Positions 16,304 through 25,534 are shown, numbered from the stretch's first letter. The stretch: 50,466 nucleotides of DNA from Lachnospiraceae bacterium (GCA_024685315.1 JAIKVW010000031.1:1-50466); one strand, 5' to 3'. The notes: generated by a model not told the origin, from the letters alone. Numbers and translations: made by a program.

Positions 16304-17575
16304 ATGGATATACTTGTAGTAGGGAGCGGCGGACGCGAGCACGCCATTGTCTGGAAGCTTTCACAGAGCCCTGAAGCCGGAAAGATTTACTGCGCGCCGG
16401 GCAATGCCGGGATAGCTGGAATTGCTGAATGCGTAAACATAGGCGCTATGGAGTTCGAAAAACTGGCGGACTTTGCAGCAGAGAAAGGCGTGGGGCTTAC
16501 TGTTGTAGGCATGGATGATCCGCTGATCGGCGGAATCACTGACGTATTTCAGGAAAGAGGCCTGCGCGTTTTCGGACCGACCGGGGCCGCAGCAGCCATC
16601 GAAGGTTCCAAGGCTTTTGCGAAGGACCTTATGAAAAAGTACGCTATCCCTACTGCAGAATACGAGACCTTCACTGATGCAGAGAGCGCGCTTTCTTATC
16701 TCGAGAGCGCCAGGATGCCGATAGTCCTCAAGGCAGACGGCCCGGCACTCGGAAAAGGAGTGCTTATCGCAAACGATCTTGGCGAAGCCCGGGAAGCGGT
16801 AAAAGAGATCATGCAGGACAAGAAGTTCGGCGACGCCGGGAACACCCTGGTTATAGAAGAGTTCATGACTGGACGCGAGGTCTCCGTGCTTTGTTTCTGT
16901 GACGGGACCGATATAGTTCCTATGACTACGGCTCAGGACCACAAGAGAGCGCTTGACGGAGACAAAGGCCTGAATACCGGCGGCATGGGAACATTTTCCC
17001 CGAGCCCATTCTATACCGATGAGATCGCAGAGGTATGCATGGAGACGATTTACAAGCCCACCATGGCTGCTATGGCAGCAGAAGGAAGGCCGTTCACAGG
17101 CATTCTTTTCGTAGGGCTGATGCTAACCAAAAACGGCCCGAAGGTGCTTGAGTATAACTGCCGTTTCGGAGATCCCGAGACCCAGGTAGTTCTTCCCAGG
17201 ATGAAGAGCGACCTGCTGACACTTTTTGAAGCCTGCATTGATAAACGGCTTTCCGAAGTCTCTCTTGAATTTGAAGATAACGCTGCAGTATGCGTTGTGC
17301 TTGCATCAGAGGGATACCCGGTGTCCTATAAGAAAGGCTTTCCCATAAAGGGCCTTGAGAATTTCGAGGGCAGCAGCGATAAATTTGTTTTCCATGCCGG
17401 GACAAAACTTGCGGACGGCAGTATTGTTACCAACGGGGGCAGGGTCCTTGGAGTCACGGCGCTTGGGAAGGATCTGAAAGAAGCCCGCGCGAATGCATAT
17501 AAGGCTTCAGAACTGATCGATTTTGATAATAAATACATGAGGCATGACATCGGCAAGGCTATTGATGAAGCCTGA
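16304..17575 (+). CDS. purD: Phosphoribosylamine-glycine ligase
   Basis: PurD makes GAR from phosphoribosylamine, glycine and ATP. It is a 423-aa ATP-grasp enzyme: VVGSGGREHAIVW N-terminal domain, the ATP-binding region with VLKADGPALGKGV near residue 143, MTTAQDHKRALDGDKG and LEYNCRFGDPETQ near residue 282. AGGAGG precedes the ATG. It ends the purE-M-N-D block. purF, purL, purQ, purC, purB and purH are not in the window. Confidence 0.97.
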   Translation: MDILVVGSGGREHAIVWKLSQSPEAGKIYCAPGNAGIAGIAECVNIGAMEFEKLADFAAEKGVGLTVVGMDDPLIGGITDVFQERGLRVFGPTGAAAAIEGSKAFAKDLMKKYAIPTAEYETFTDAESALSYLESARMPIVLKADGPALGKGVLIANDLGEAREAVKEIMQDKKFGDAGNTLVIEEFMTGREVSVLCFCDGTDIVPMTTAQDHKRALDGDKGLNTGGMGTFSPSPFYTDEIAEVCMETIYKPTMAAMAAEGRPFTGILFVGLMLTKNGPKVLEYNCRFGDPETQVVLPRMKSDLLTLFEACIDKRLSEVSLEFEDNAAVCVVLASEGYPVSYKKGFPIKGLENFEGSSDKFVFHAGTKLADGSIVTNGGRVLGVTALGKDLKEARANAYKASELIDFDNKYMRHDIGKAIDEA

Positions 17576-17600
17576 AGTTATTTCCGAAAGGTGATAGATT

Positions 17601-19007
17601 ATGAGCTCAAACAGCAGGAAAAATCTTGAAGACAAAACTCTGGAAAAGGCAATTGAGATCACCAGAAGGCAGAGAGACCTCCTTTCCAGCATCTATGACG
17701 ATATGTTCGGAAAGAGCAGCGGTTCTTCCAAAAAGCCAGATAAGGAAGAAGAGTTTAATGTCTCCGAAGCTCTTGACAAGATGAAGGAAGGCCTTGAAGG
17801 CTGGAAGGAAGCCGGCGCAGCATCTGACGAAGCAGTTAAAAATGCCGACAACGCGATAAAGGAAGCCCGTGACGTTTTTGCCGATGAGATAAAAGAGCAG
17901 GCCTCAGCAGACACAAGCGCGCAGAGCGAGGAACCTGAAAAACCGGCAGAGCCCGAAAAGGATCCTATGGAAGAGCTCGAAGAGCTAATCGGTCTCGCAA
18001 AAATAAAGCATGACGTTAAAGAACTGACTTCTTTCGTTAAAGTCCAGAAGATGAGGGAAAGCGAGGGCCTTAAATCAGTACCGGTATCGCTTCACATGGT
18101 ATTTACCGGCAATCCCGGCACAGGCAAGACCACTGTTGCAAGGCTTCTTGGCAGGCTTTACAAGCAGATAGGCGTGCTTTCCAAGGGCCAGCTTATCGAG
18201 GTAGACCGTTCAGGACTGGTCGCCGGTTATCTCGGGCAGACCGCTCTCAAGTGCCAGGAGGTCATTAAGACCGCGATGGGCGGGATCCTTTTCATAGATG
18301 AGGCATACGCTCTCTCGCAGAAGGACGATGCATTCGGGCAGGAAGCCGTTGACACCATCCTTAAGGCAATGGAAGACCACAGGGACGACCTCATTGTAAT
18401 TGTTGCCGGGTACACTGAACCTATGAAGAAATTTATAGACAGTAACCCCGGACTTAAATCCAGATTCAACAAATACATTGAGTTCCCTGACTATACCATC
18501 GACGAACTTGAATCAATGTTCTACCAGAACTGCGAGAGATATGATTATGTTGTCGATGAAGACGTAAAGAAACATATTCGTACGATGATCGCTTCAAGAA
18601 AGCTCCTGAAGCTCGAGAACTTTGCGAACGGGCGTGAAGTCAGGAATATGTTCGAGGAGATCATTACGAACCAGGCAAGGCGTGTAGCCTCGATGGAAGA
18701 TCCTAAGCCGGAAGACCTTAAGATGATAACGATCGAGGATCTGATGGATAAAGACGCCGTAGAAGCTAAAACAGATGACCTTGTGACACTTGCTGCTGAA
18801 GCTGCAGGGGTCAGGAATCCCGCTCCCGAAGCAGAGGAGTCCGAAGCACCGGATGCTGAGCAGGAAGAGGCTGAAGAAGCTGAACAGGTAATTCCTGAGG
18901 ATACAGGCCTGGAAGAAATGGCCTCGGATGCAGGCTCTGACGAATCCGGGCAGGATACCGGTGTGTACGAAGATAGTGAGACTTACGAGGAGAATACCGA
19001 GAATTGA
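17601..19007 (+). CDS. CbbX/SpoVK-type AAA+ ATPase with charged flanks
   Basis: The 468-aa protein has a single AAA+ module. Walker A is GNPGTGKTT (residues 170-178), Walker B ILFIDEA (229-235), followed by VIVAGYTEPM as sensor 1 and the arginine-finger region NPGLKSRFNKYIEF, which is the typical CbbX/SpoVK signature. A charged, helical N-terminus of about 120 residues and an acidic Glu/Asp-rich tail after residue 400 flank it; both look flexible and may choose partners. Family members act as stage V sporulation K, Rubisco activase CbbX or type VII secretion partners, so the role here is open. It is in the purine operon, 25 bases after purD, and overlaps the AlaX gene by four bases. Confidence 0.85.
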   Translation: MSSNSRKNLEDKTLEKAIEITRRQRDLLSSIYDDMFGKSSGSSKKPDKEEEFNVSEALDKMKEGLEGWKEAGAASDEAVKNADNAIKEARDVFADEIKEQASADTSAQSEEPEKPAEPEKDPMEELEELIGLAKIKHDVKELTSFVKVQKMRESEGLKSVPVSLHMVFTGNPGTGKTTVARLLGRLYKQIGVLSKGQLIEVDRSGLVAGYLGQTALKCQEVIKTAMGGILFIDEAYALSQKDDAFGQEAVDTILKAMEDHRDDLIVIVAGYTEPMKKFIDSNPGLKSRFNKYIEFPDYTIDELESMFYQNCERYDYVVDEDVKKHIRTMIASRKLLKLENFANGREVRNMFEEIITNQARRVASMEDPKPEDLKMITIEDLMDKDAVEAKTDDLVTLAAEAAGVRNPAPEAEESEAPDAEQEEAEEAEQVIPEDTGLEEMASDAGSDESGQDTGVYEDSETYEENTEN

Positions 19008-20170
19008 CAGCTACAGAAAGATTATTTGATATTGATCCCGGAATGAATGAGTTTGACGCGCTCGTCATCTCATGCGAGCCGGAGAAAGGAAAGTTTAAAG
19101 TCGTCCTTGACAGGACGGCTTTTTTCCCTGAAGAGGGAGGGCAGAGCTGCGATAAAGGCACGCTCGGAGGCTTTGAAGTTATTAGTGTTCATGAGAAGGA
19201 CCTGGTAATAGCTCATTTTTTAAGCGAGCCCTTAAATGTTGGCGGAACAGTGCATGGCGTTATCGACCGCGAGAAGCGCTTTTCAGATATGCAGCAGCAT
19301 ACCGGAGAGCATATCGTTTCAGGTATAGTTCACAGCATGTTTGGTTATGACAACGTTGGCTTTCACCTTGGCTCAGCTGTGACCACAATGGATTACAGCG
19401 GGGAACTTCATGCAGAAGACATCAGGAAGGTCGAACTCGCGGCGAACAGGGCGGTTTATGAGAATATCCCTGTTAATGTGCTGTACCCGGATCCGGATGA
19501 GCTTGAACGCATGGACTACAGGTCAAAGAAGGAACTTACCGGAAAGATCAGGATAGTTGAGATACCTGGATACGATCTCTGCGCATGCTGCGCGCCTCAC
19601 GTCAGCAGGACCGGAGAGATCGGGATCATTAAGATCGTTGATTTCGAAAAGTACAAGGGCGGCACAAGGGTTTACCTTCTTTGCGGTTACCGTGCGCTTT
19701 CTGACTATAACGCGAAAGAGTCCAGCGTAATGAGCCTTTCAGCGCTGCTCTCAGCAAAGCCTGAAGAAGTCTATCCTGCGGCCGAAGTCATTTTTTTAAA
19801 TGAGCAGAAAGAGCGCTATGACAACGGAGTCCTTAAGACTAAACTGATGGAATATGAGATAGCATCGCTCCCTGAGTATCCGGCGGGATTGGCATATTTC
19901 AGCGAATATCTTGACAAAAAGAACATGAAGCGTGCTTTTCAGATGATTTGTGCCCGCTCCGCAGGCCTTTTTGGGTGCTTTTCCGGCAACGACACAGACG
20001 GATATACATTTTTTCTGGGCGACAGATCGGGAGACGCAAGAGTTCCCGGAAAGAAATTCCTAGAGCAATTTGGAGGCAGGGGCGGAGGCTCCGCTGAAAT
20101 GTTCCAGGGAAGCGTAAAGGTCTCGCAAGCGGAAATTCATGAATTTTTTATAAAATATACTAATAATTGA
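19004..20170 (+). CDS. Long-form AlaX, alanyl-tRNA editing protein with DHHA1 domain
   Basis: This is a trans-editing factor expected to hydrolyse mischarged Ser- or Gly-tRNA-Ala. The 388-aa protein matches the editing domain of AlaRS: FFPEEGGQSCD near residue 41, zinc ligands in QHTGEH (H99, H103) and CACCAPH (C195, H199). The C-terminal third contains a DHHA1-like domain with the closing GGRGGGSAEMFQG. It lacks the catalytic and anticodon parts of AlaRS, so it is AlaX-L and not a broken alaS. The TTG start lies in the stop of the previous gene (TTGA). The gene ends immediately before the rpoD promoter. Confidence 0.88.
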   Translation: MTATERLFDIDPGMNEFDALVISCEPEKGKFKVVLDRTAFFPEEGGQSCDKGTLGGFEVISVHEKDLVIAHFLSEPLNVGGTVHGVIDREKRFSDMQQHTGEHIVSGIVHSMFGYDNVGFHLGSAVTTMDYSGELHAEDIRKVELAANRAVYENIPVNVLYPDPDELERMDYRSKKELTGKIRIVEIPGYDLCACCAPHVSRTGEIGIIKIVDFEKYKGGTRVYLLCGYRALSDYNAKESSVMSLSALLSAKPEEVYPAAEVIFLNEQKERYDNGVLKTKLMEYEIASLPEYPAGLAYFSEYLDKKNMKRAFQMICARSAGLFGCFSGNDTDGYTFFLGDRSGDARVPGKKFLEQFGGRGGGSAEMFQGSVKVSQAEIHEFFIKYTNN

Positions 20171-20199
20171 TTGCAAGTAATCTTTTTCCGTGATAAAAT
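20171..20199 (+). promoter_or_regulatory. Predicted sigma-A promoter of rpoD
   Basis: TTGCAA (20171-20176), a 17-base spacer and TAAAAT (20194-20199) are present, with an extended -10 TG at 20191-20192. The -35 begins right after the stop of the AlaX gene. Transcription would start near 20206 and give a leader of about 55 bases. Confidence 0.75.
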
Positions 20200-20259
20200 A
20201 GCATGCCACTTTATACTTTAATAAGATAAAGCAGGTACACATCGAAAGGGGTACTTTGC

Positions 20260-21369
20260 ATGGACGAAGCTGTATTTTTACAAATCATAGACTCACTTGC
20301 AGAAAAAGCAGCGCACAAGAACAACATGCTCAACTACGATGACATCAATGATGCCTTTCGCGGTAATGAACTCGACGAAGAGAAAATGGAGGAGGTCTAC
20401 GAATTCCTGGAGAGCAAGAATATCGATATTATGAATATTCCCGAGACCCAGGAAGAGACCGATGACGATTTCCTTCAGGAAGACGATGATGACGAAGAAG
20501 TCGAGATTCTTGATGATGTTGATACTCTTGAGGGAGTGAGCCTTGAAGATCCTGTAAGAATGTACCTTAAGGAAATCGGAAGTGTGAGCCTTCTTTCTCC
20601 CGAGGAAGAGATCGAGCTTTCCAAGAGAGCCGAAGAGGGCGACCAGGCAGCCAGAGACCGCATCATTGAAGCGAACCTGAGACTTGTAGTAAGTATAGCG
20701 AAGAAATATGTGGGCCGCGGGATATCATTTCTGGATCTCATCCAGGAAGGGAATATGGGCCTTATCAAAGCAGTTGAAAAATTCGACTATACCAAGGGCT
20801 ATAAGTTCAGTACTTACGCTACATGGTGGATCAGGCAGTCAATTACCAGAGGAATCGCAGATAAAGGCAAGACCATACGTGTGCCGGTCCATATGGTAGA
20901 GACAATCAACAAGACGCTCAGGACCTCCAGGAACCTTCTCCAGGAACTTGGACGCGAGCCTACAAGCGAAGAGATCGCAGCACGCCTTGGCACTACCAAG
21001 CAGAAAGTTGAAGAGGCGCTTGAGATATCCAAGGACCCTGTGTCCATGGACAGCCCGATCGGAGAGGAAGAGGATTCAAGCCTCGGAGATTTCATCGAAG
21101 ACGAGAACATGATGTCTCCCGCTGATTCAGCTGACTACCAGATGCTCAAGCAGGAACTTATGAACGCTCTCGACACTCTGACCGAGAGGGAGAGAAAGGT
21201 TATTGAACTTAGATTCGGCCTTAAGGACGGCCAGGCAAGGACGCTTGAGGAAGTCGGAAAAGAGTTCAAGGTCACCCGTGAGAGGATCAGGCAGATAGAG
21301 GCGAAAGCCCTCAGAAAACTCCGCCATCCTTCAAGAAGCAGAAAACTCAAGGATTTCCTGCAGGAATAG
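20260..21369 (+). CDS. rpoD: RNA polymerase primary sigma factor (sigma-A/sigma-70)
   Basis: This is the housekeeping sigma factor. The 369-aa protein has a region 1.1-like N-terminus, a strongly acidic linker (about residues 65-85), region 1.2 with [11 protein letters not shown], region 2 with [17 protein letters not shown] for -10 recognition, region 3 with [12 protein letters not shown] and region 4 with TREEVGKEF-like helix-turn-helix ([20 protein letters not shown]) for -35 recognition. The length is typical of Clostridia. Unusually, dnaG, the common neighbour of rpoD, is not upstream; an AlaX gene is. It has its own promoter and terminator, so it is likely monocistronic. Confidence 0.98.
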   Translation: MDEAVFLQIIDSLAEKAAHKNNMLNYDDINDAFRGNELDEEKMEEVYEFLESKNIDIMNIPETQEETDDDFLQEDDDDEEVEILDDVDTLEGVSLEDPVRMYLKEIGSVSLLSPEEEIELSKRAEEGDQAARDRIIEANLRLVVSIAKKYVGRGISFLDLIQEGNMGLIKAVEKFDYTKGYKFSTYATWWIRQSITRGIADKGKTIRVPVHMVETINKTLRTSRNLLQELGREPTSEEIAARLGTTKQKVEEALEISKDPVSMDSPIGEEEDSSLGDFIEDENMMSPADSADYQMLKQELMNALDTLTERERKVIELRFGLKDGQARTLEEVGKEFKVTRERIRQIEAKALRKLRHPSRSRKLKDFLQE

Positions 21370-21402
21370 GGATCCAGGTCCTAATAATCCAAACTTATCC
21401 AA

Positions 21403-21435
21403 GGCTGTAAGTGCAGATGCATTTACAGCCTTTTT
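21403..21435 (+). terminator. Terminator after rpoD
   Basis: The stem GGCTGTAA (21403-21410) pairs with TTACAGCC (21423-21430), with a 12-nt loop and five T after it. It falls 33 bases after the rpoD stop. Confidence 0.85.
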
Positions 21436-21450
21436 ATGTTAGACTATCAA
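21422..21450 (+). promoter_or_regulatory. Possible promoter of the LRR-vWA-MoxR operon
   Basis: TTTACA (21422-21427) and TATCAA (21445-21450) are 17 bases apart and lie 29 bases before the LRR gene. The -35 overlaps the right arm of the rpoD terminator. It is the best candidate in the short gap; both boxes deviate from consensus. Confidence 0.35.
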
Positions 21451-21479
21451 TAAATAATAAATTCGGCAGGGAAAACAGG

Positions 21480-22466
21480 ATGCAGAGCGAAGCATTATCC
21501 GGCTCTTCTATGGAATTTGAATATAGGATCAGGAATGAAAAAGCTTACATAGTGTCCTGCAGGTCAGACGAACCCATGATCAGGCTCCCGGATGAGCTTG
21601 GAGGGGCGCCTCTTGCAGGTATCTGTTCCTATGCATTTTCAGGCCGGGGCCTTAAATATATAGTATTTAATGAGGGACTCGAGACCATTGAAGATCATGC
21701 CTTTAGTGAATGCAGAAATATTAAAAAGCTCACATTCCCTCCAAAGCTTAAGAGCATCGGAAATTACGCCTTCTACAACTGCCTTGAGCTTGGCTATGTG
21801 CATTTCACACCTTATATTTCGAATATCGGATACGGCGCTTTTAAGAACGATGAGAAGATCTCCGAGATCATCCAGGATAAGCTTCCCGGAGAGGAGATCA
21901 GCATCGGAAGTCTGCTGGATGACCTGAACCAGCGGATCCATGTTGAGATAAGGCATATTCAGGAAGACGGCAGCTTAATCCCGGCAAAGGTGATCTTCCC
22001 CGAGCATTATTATGAACTTGTCGCAAATGTTGCCTCCATGTGCAAGCAGTTCGAGACCACCGAGATAGGTTCCGGCAAGTATATGAGATACTGCGTTGGT
22101 ATAAGCGACATTGATTATGCAAAATACGACGGCATGTTCTATGTGCTGCTTCGCGGTGACCCCTTTGAGACAGTGATCACCGTAGCTTCAGAGCGTCTGA
22201 TGTATCCTTATGCGCTTAACCGCGAGGCGAAAGATACTTACACTGAGTACATAAGGGACAATGCCTTTGAAGCCGGAGATTATTTCCTTAAGACCGATGA
22301 TATTGAGAAACTGCGTTTTTTAATAGGCCTGGAAGTGCTCACCGAGGAGGTCACCGATAGACTTATCGATATCTCGACCGCACTCGGCAGAAATGAAGCT
22401 ACATCGCTCCTAATGGCCTGCAGGCACAGGAATTTCCGGAAAAAGAAAGTATCCTTTGAGTTATAA
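21480..22466 (+). CDS. BspA-type leucine-rich-repeat protein
   Basis: The 328-aa protein has two or three LRR_5 (BspA/TpLRR) repeats at about residues 45-122, seen as AFSGRGLKYIVFNEGLETIE, AFSECRNIKKLTFPPKLKSI and AFYNCLELGYVHFTPYISNI. The remaining 200 residues show no known motif. There is no signal peptide or membrane segment, so it appears cytoplasmic, unlike most BspA surface proteins. The ATG at 21480 follows GCAGGGA; an earlier in-frame ATG at 21411 would sit inside the rpoD terminator. It ends one base before the vWA gene. The repeats suggest a protein-protein docking role for the ATPase pair that follows; this is inference. Confidence 0.75.
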   Translation: MQSEALSGSSMEFEYRIRNEKAYIVSCRSDEPMIRLPDELGGAPLAGICSYAFSGRGLKYIVFNEGLETIEDHAFSECRNIKKLTFPPKLKSIGNYAFYNCLELGYVHFTPYISNIGYGAFKNDEKISEIIQDKLPGEEISIGSLLDDLNQRIHVEIRHIQEDGSLIPAKVIFPEHYYELVANVASMCKQFETTEIGSGKYMRYCVGISDIDYAKYDGMFYVLLRGDPFETVITVASERLMYPYALNREAKDTYTEYIRDNAFEAGDYFLKTDDIEKLRFLIGLEVLTEEVTDRLIDISTALGRNEATSLLMACRHRNFRKKKVSFEL

Positions 22467-22467
22467 G

Positions 22468-23835
22468 ATGAACGAAAACAAAGAAAAGCTGCAGAAGATC
22501 GGGGAAGACATCCTGGGCATATCTAAAAACGAGATCTATGTATCAATGCGCTTCCTTGATACTGCACTTGAGAGTCTCGGAAGCGAAATGGATCTCTCGA
22601 TGAGGACAGCCGGGACTGACGGCGAGACCATACGCTACAATACTTCCTACCTTATCGAGCTTTTCCGTGACAGTACGCTCCCGGTGAACCGCATATGCCT
22701 GCATATGCTGCTGCACTGTATATTCAGGCATATGTACCACGCGGATGACAAGGACAAGGAGTTCTGGGACCTAAGCTGCGATATCGCGGTAGGAAGCGTC
22801 CTTGACGATATGGATTACAGGTGCGTCCGCCAGGTCACTCCGGATCAGCGCATGGCGGTCTATGACAGGATGAAGAAATGTATGCCTGTCCTTACCGCTG
22901 AAGGAATATATAAAGAACTTACAAAGAATCCTCCCGGCTACTTTGAGCTTGAGGAAATGAAGAAGTTCTTTACGGTTGACGACCATGTTTTCTGGGACGC
23001 CAGGAAAGAAGACAGCGAAGATGATCCTGAAAAGGAGAAGCGAAGGCAGGAAAGAGAGCGCGAGAGACGGCAGGAAGCCGAGAAGCACTGGGACGACGTG
23101 ACACACAGGATAAAGACCAATCTTGAGACATATTCGCGTGACGCCACCAACCTGGCCGCGGCTTTATATGATTACATAAAGGTCGAGACCAGGACCAGGG
23201 CAGACTATGGAAGCTTCCTAAGGAAGTTCGCTTCCCTTCGCGAAGAAATGCGGATCGATACCGACAGCTTTGATTATATTTATTATAATTTCGGACTTTT
23301 GCATTATGGCAACATGCCTCTTATCGAACCTCTTGAGTATAAGGAAAATCTGAAGATCAAAGACCTTGCGATCGTTATCGATACTTCGGAGAGCTGTGAA
23401 GGGGAAAATGTAAAAAGGTTTCTCGAGGAGACATTTTCAATACTGCTGTCTGATGAGAATTTCTTTGACAGGATGAACGTCCATATCATTCAGAGCGACG
23501 TTTCGGTACAGATAGACACCGCGATAACAAGTATCAGGGAAGCCCGTGAATTCATGAAAAAATTCAAGGTCCAGGGCTTCGGCGGCACCGATTTCAGGCC
23601 TGCGATCGAGTATGTAAACAGGCTCTGCGAGGAGAAAGTATTTACCGAACTTAAAGGTCTGATCTATTTTACTGACGGATACGGGGAATTTCCAAAGCTT
23701 CCGCCGCCGTATGAAGTAGCATTTGCGTTCCTTGACGGGTCCTACACAGACAGGAACGTACCGCCCTGGGCGATCAAACTTATTATCGGGCCTGATGAAC
23801 TTAAGGAGAACAGTTTTGAATATCAGAAGAGCTAA
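22468..23835 (+). CDS. vWA-like protein with degenerate metallopeptidase domain
   Basis: The 455-aa protein resembles the vWA-like/putative metallopeptidase family (DUF2201 type). The N-terminal half has H79-x3-H83-x4-H88 in CLHMLLHCIFRHM, where family members have H-E-x-x-H; here methionine stands in the catalytic glutamate position. A highly charged linker follows (about residues 180-206). The C-terminal vWA half has the MIDAS set D305-T-S-E-S309 in VIDTSESC, T374 in GGTDFRPA and D403 in FTDGYGEFP, so metal binding looks intact. An ATG at 22468, one base after the LRR stop, was chosen over an in-frame TTG at 22456. It overlaps the MoxR gene by 20 bases. Confidence 0.82.
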   Translation: MNENKEKLQKIGEDILGISKNEIYVSMRFLDTALESLGSEMDLSMRTAGTDGETIRYNTSYLIELFRDSTLPVNRICLHMLLHCIFRHMYHADDKDKEFWDLSCDIAVGSVLDDMDYRCVRQVTPDQRMAVYDRMKKCMPVLTAEGIYKELTKNPPGYFELEEMKKFFTVDDHVFWDARKEDSEDDPEKEKRRQERERERRQEAEKHWDDVTHRIKTNLETYSRDATNLAAALYDYIKVETRTRADYGSFLRKFASLREEMRIDTDSFDYIYYNFGLLHYGNMPLIEPLEYKENLKIKDLAIVIDTSESCEGENVKRFLEETFSILLSDENFFDRMNVHIIQSDVSVQIDTAITSIREAREFMKKFKVQGFGGTDFRPAIEYVNRLCEEKVFTELKGLIYFTDGYGEFPKLPPPYEVAFAFLDGSYTDRNVPPWAIKLIIGPDELKENSFEYQKS

Positions 23836-25330
23836 AGAAGAGATCAGAAATACTATAATCGCTTATCTTAAGAAAGACGCGCTGGGAGAGTACGAGATCC
23901 CCTATGTGCGCCAGAGACCGGTGCTGCTGATCGGCCCTCCCGGTATCGGGAAGACCGCGATAATATCCCAGATTGCAGAAGAGTGCGGGGTAGCTCTGGT
24001 TTCTTATACCATCACCCACCACACCAGGCAGAGCGCTATAGGTCTGCCCTTTATCGAGAAGAAACTATTCGGCGGAAAGGAATACAGTATTACCGAATAC
24101 ACAATGAGCGAGATAGTTGCATCTATCTACAATAAGATAGAGGCGACCGGTCTGCCTGAAGGCATACTTTTTATCGATGAAATCAACTGTGTTTCCGAGA
24201 CTCTCGCACCTACGATGCTTCAGTTCCTTCAGGAAAAGAGGTTCGGCAATCACCGGATCCCCGAGGGATGGGTGATCATTGCTGCCGGAAACCCTCCTGA
24301 ATACAATAAGGCAGTCCGGGACTTCGACGTCGTTACATTGGACCGCGTAAGAAAGATCGATGTAGAGGAGGATTTTAACTCATGGAAGGCTTATGCCTAC
24401 GAGAACCGAATCCACGGGGCAGTTATCGCATATCTTGAGGCCAGGAAAGAGAACTTCTACTCAGTTGAGACCACTGTGGACGGCAAAAACATTGTAACGG
24501 CAAGAGGCTGGGATGATCTCTCCGGGCTCATGAAAGTATATGATGAGAGCGGTATACAGGTCAATTATGATGTAGTCATCCAGTACATCCAGAACCCCAG
24601 GATCGCCAGGGACTTCGCGAATTTCGCAGACCTTTACCGCAAGTATGCAAGCGATTACAATGTTGACGAGATCCTGGAGGGAAGGATCAGGGAATCATCC
24701 TGCGAAAGGCTTAGAGGCGCATCTTTTGACGAAAAGCTAAGCGTCATAAGCCTCCTGACTGACAGGTTATCTTCTTCGTTCTCGGAAGTCTATCAGCGCT
24801 CAGATTATGTAAACAGATTATTTGAAGTGCTTAAAAGGGCCGGCAGCGGCATCAAAGAGAAGAGTGCAGAGGATGTACTTGGATCTATTAAAGATGAGCA
24901 GAGTAAACTATATGCATTTCTCGAGCTTGAACAGGAAAAAGGTACCTCGGACAGGAACGCGCTTCGTGCCGTAAAGAGGGTCATCGCAACGCTCGATTCA
25001 TACATGAATGGCATATCTTCCGGGCATTATCGAAGCGGAGAAGATGCTTTTGATTATGTAAGAGGAGAGTTTTCAAAAGAAACCGAAGAGCTTGAAGAAG
25101 TTACTGACAAGGGCGAAAAGTACCTGGCAGGCGCATTCTCATTTATGGAACTGACCTTCGGAGAAAGTCAGGAGATGGTGATCTTCATGACCGGATTAAA
25201 TGCAAGCCCCTCAGCCGTAAGATTCATAAGAGAAAACGGTTCAGAGCAGTATGACCGCTATAACAGAAGTCTGCTTTTTGACGAAAAACGAAGGGAAGTC
25301 CTAAAAGAAATGGAAGACATAGGGTCGTAA
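23816..25330 (+). CDS. MoxR-type AAA+ ATPase
   Basis: The 504-aa protein has an N-terminal AAA+ core: Walker A GPPGIGKTA (residues 40-48), Walker B ILFIDEIN (117-124), and sensor 1 asparagine in IIAAGNPPEYNKA. MoxR-family ATPases typically work with a vWA protein as a chaperone-like pair that inserts metals or remodels complexes. The C-terminal 230 residues are helical and acidic without a known motif. The start is TTG at 23816, seven bases after AAGGAG; the open frame upstream runs inside the vWA gene. The 20-base overlap and operon order with the LRR and vWA genes imply one complex. A tRNA gene follows with its own promoter. Confidence 0.85.
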   Translation: MNIRRAKEEIRNTIIAYLKKDALGEYEIPYVRQRPVLLIGPPGIGKTAIISQIAEECGVALVSYTITHHTRQSAIGLPFIEKKLFGGKEYSITEYTMSEIVASIYNKIEATGLPEGILFIDEINCVSETLAPTMLQFLQEKRFGNHRIPEGWVIIAAGNPPEYNKAVRDFDVVTLDRVRKIDVEEDFNSWKAYAYENRIHGAVIAYLEARKENFYSVETTVDGKNIVTARGWDDLSGLMKVYDESGIQVNYDVVIQYIQNPRIARDFANFADLYRKYASDYNVDEILEGRIRESSCERLRGASFDEKLSVISLLTDRLSSSFSEVYQRSDYVNRLFEVLKRAGSGIKEKSAEDVLGSIKDEQSKLYAFLELEQEKGTSDRNALRAVKRVIATLDSYMNGISSGHYRSGEDAFDYVRGEFSKETEELEEVTDKGEKYLAGAFSFMELTFGESQEMVIFMTGLNASPSAVRFIRENGSEQYDRYNRSLLFDEKRREVLKEMEDIGS

Positions 25331-25372
25331 ACATATTAAAGTTAACAGCAGACAAATACGAACAAGTTCGGC

Positions 25373-25401
25373 TTGACTTTACCGGCCTTTTGTAGCATAA
25401 T
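25373..25401 (+). promoter_or_regulatory. Predicted promoter of tRNA-Pro
   Basis: TTGACT (25373-25378), a 17-base spacer and CATAAT (25396-25401) are seen, placing the start about four bases before the tRNA 5' end. Confidence 0.75.
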
Positions 25402-25411
25402 ACTTAGGCGA

Positions 25412-25485
<74 letters not shown>

Positions 25486-25486
25486 T

Positions 25487-25528
25487 AAGAAAAACAAGGC
25501 TATCCGAAAGGATAGCCTTGTTTTTCTT
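25487..25528 (+). terminator. Terminator after tRNA-Pro, possibly bidirectional
   Basis: A perfect 19-bp stem (25487-25505 with 25510-25528) is capped by a GAAA tetraloop. It contains an A-rich stretch on the left and a T-rich stretch on the right, so it could stop transcription from both sides, including the convergent tldE transcript. Confidence 0.88.
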
Positions 25529-25534
25529 AATTAG

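Noticed and set aside
22456-22467. TTG at 22456 as the vWA gene start
   Set aside because: It would overlap the LRR stop and has no better ribosome-binding site; the ATG at 22468 follows the stop by one base.
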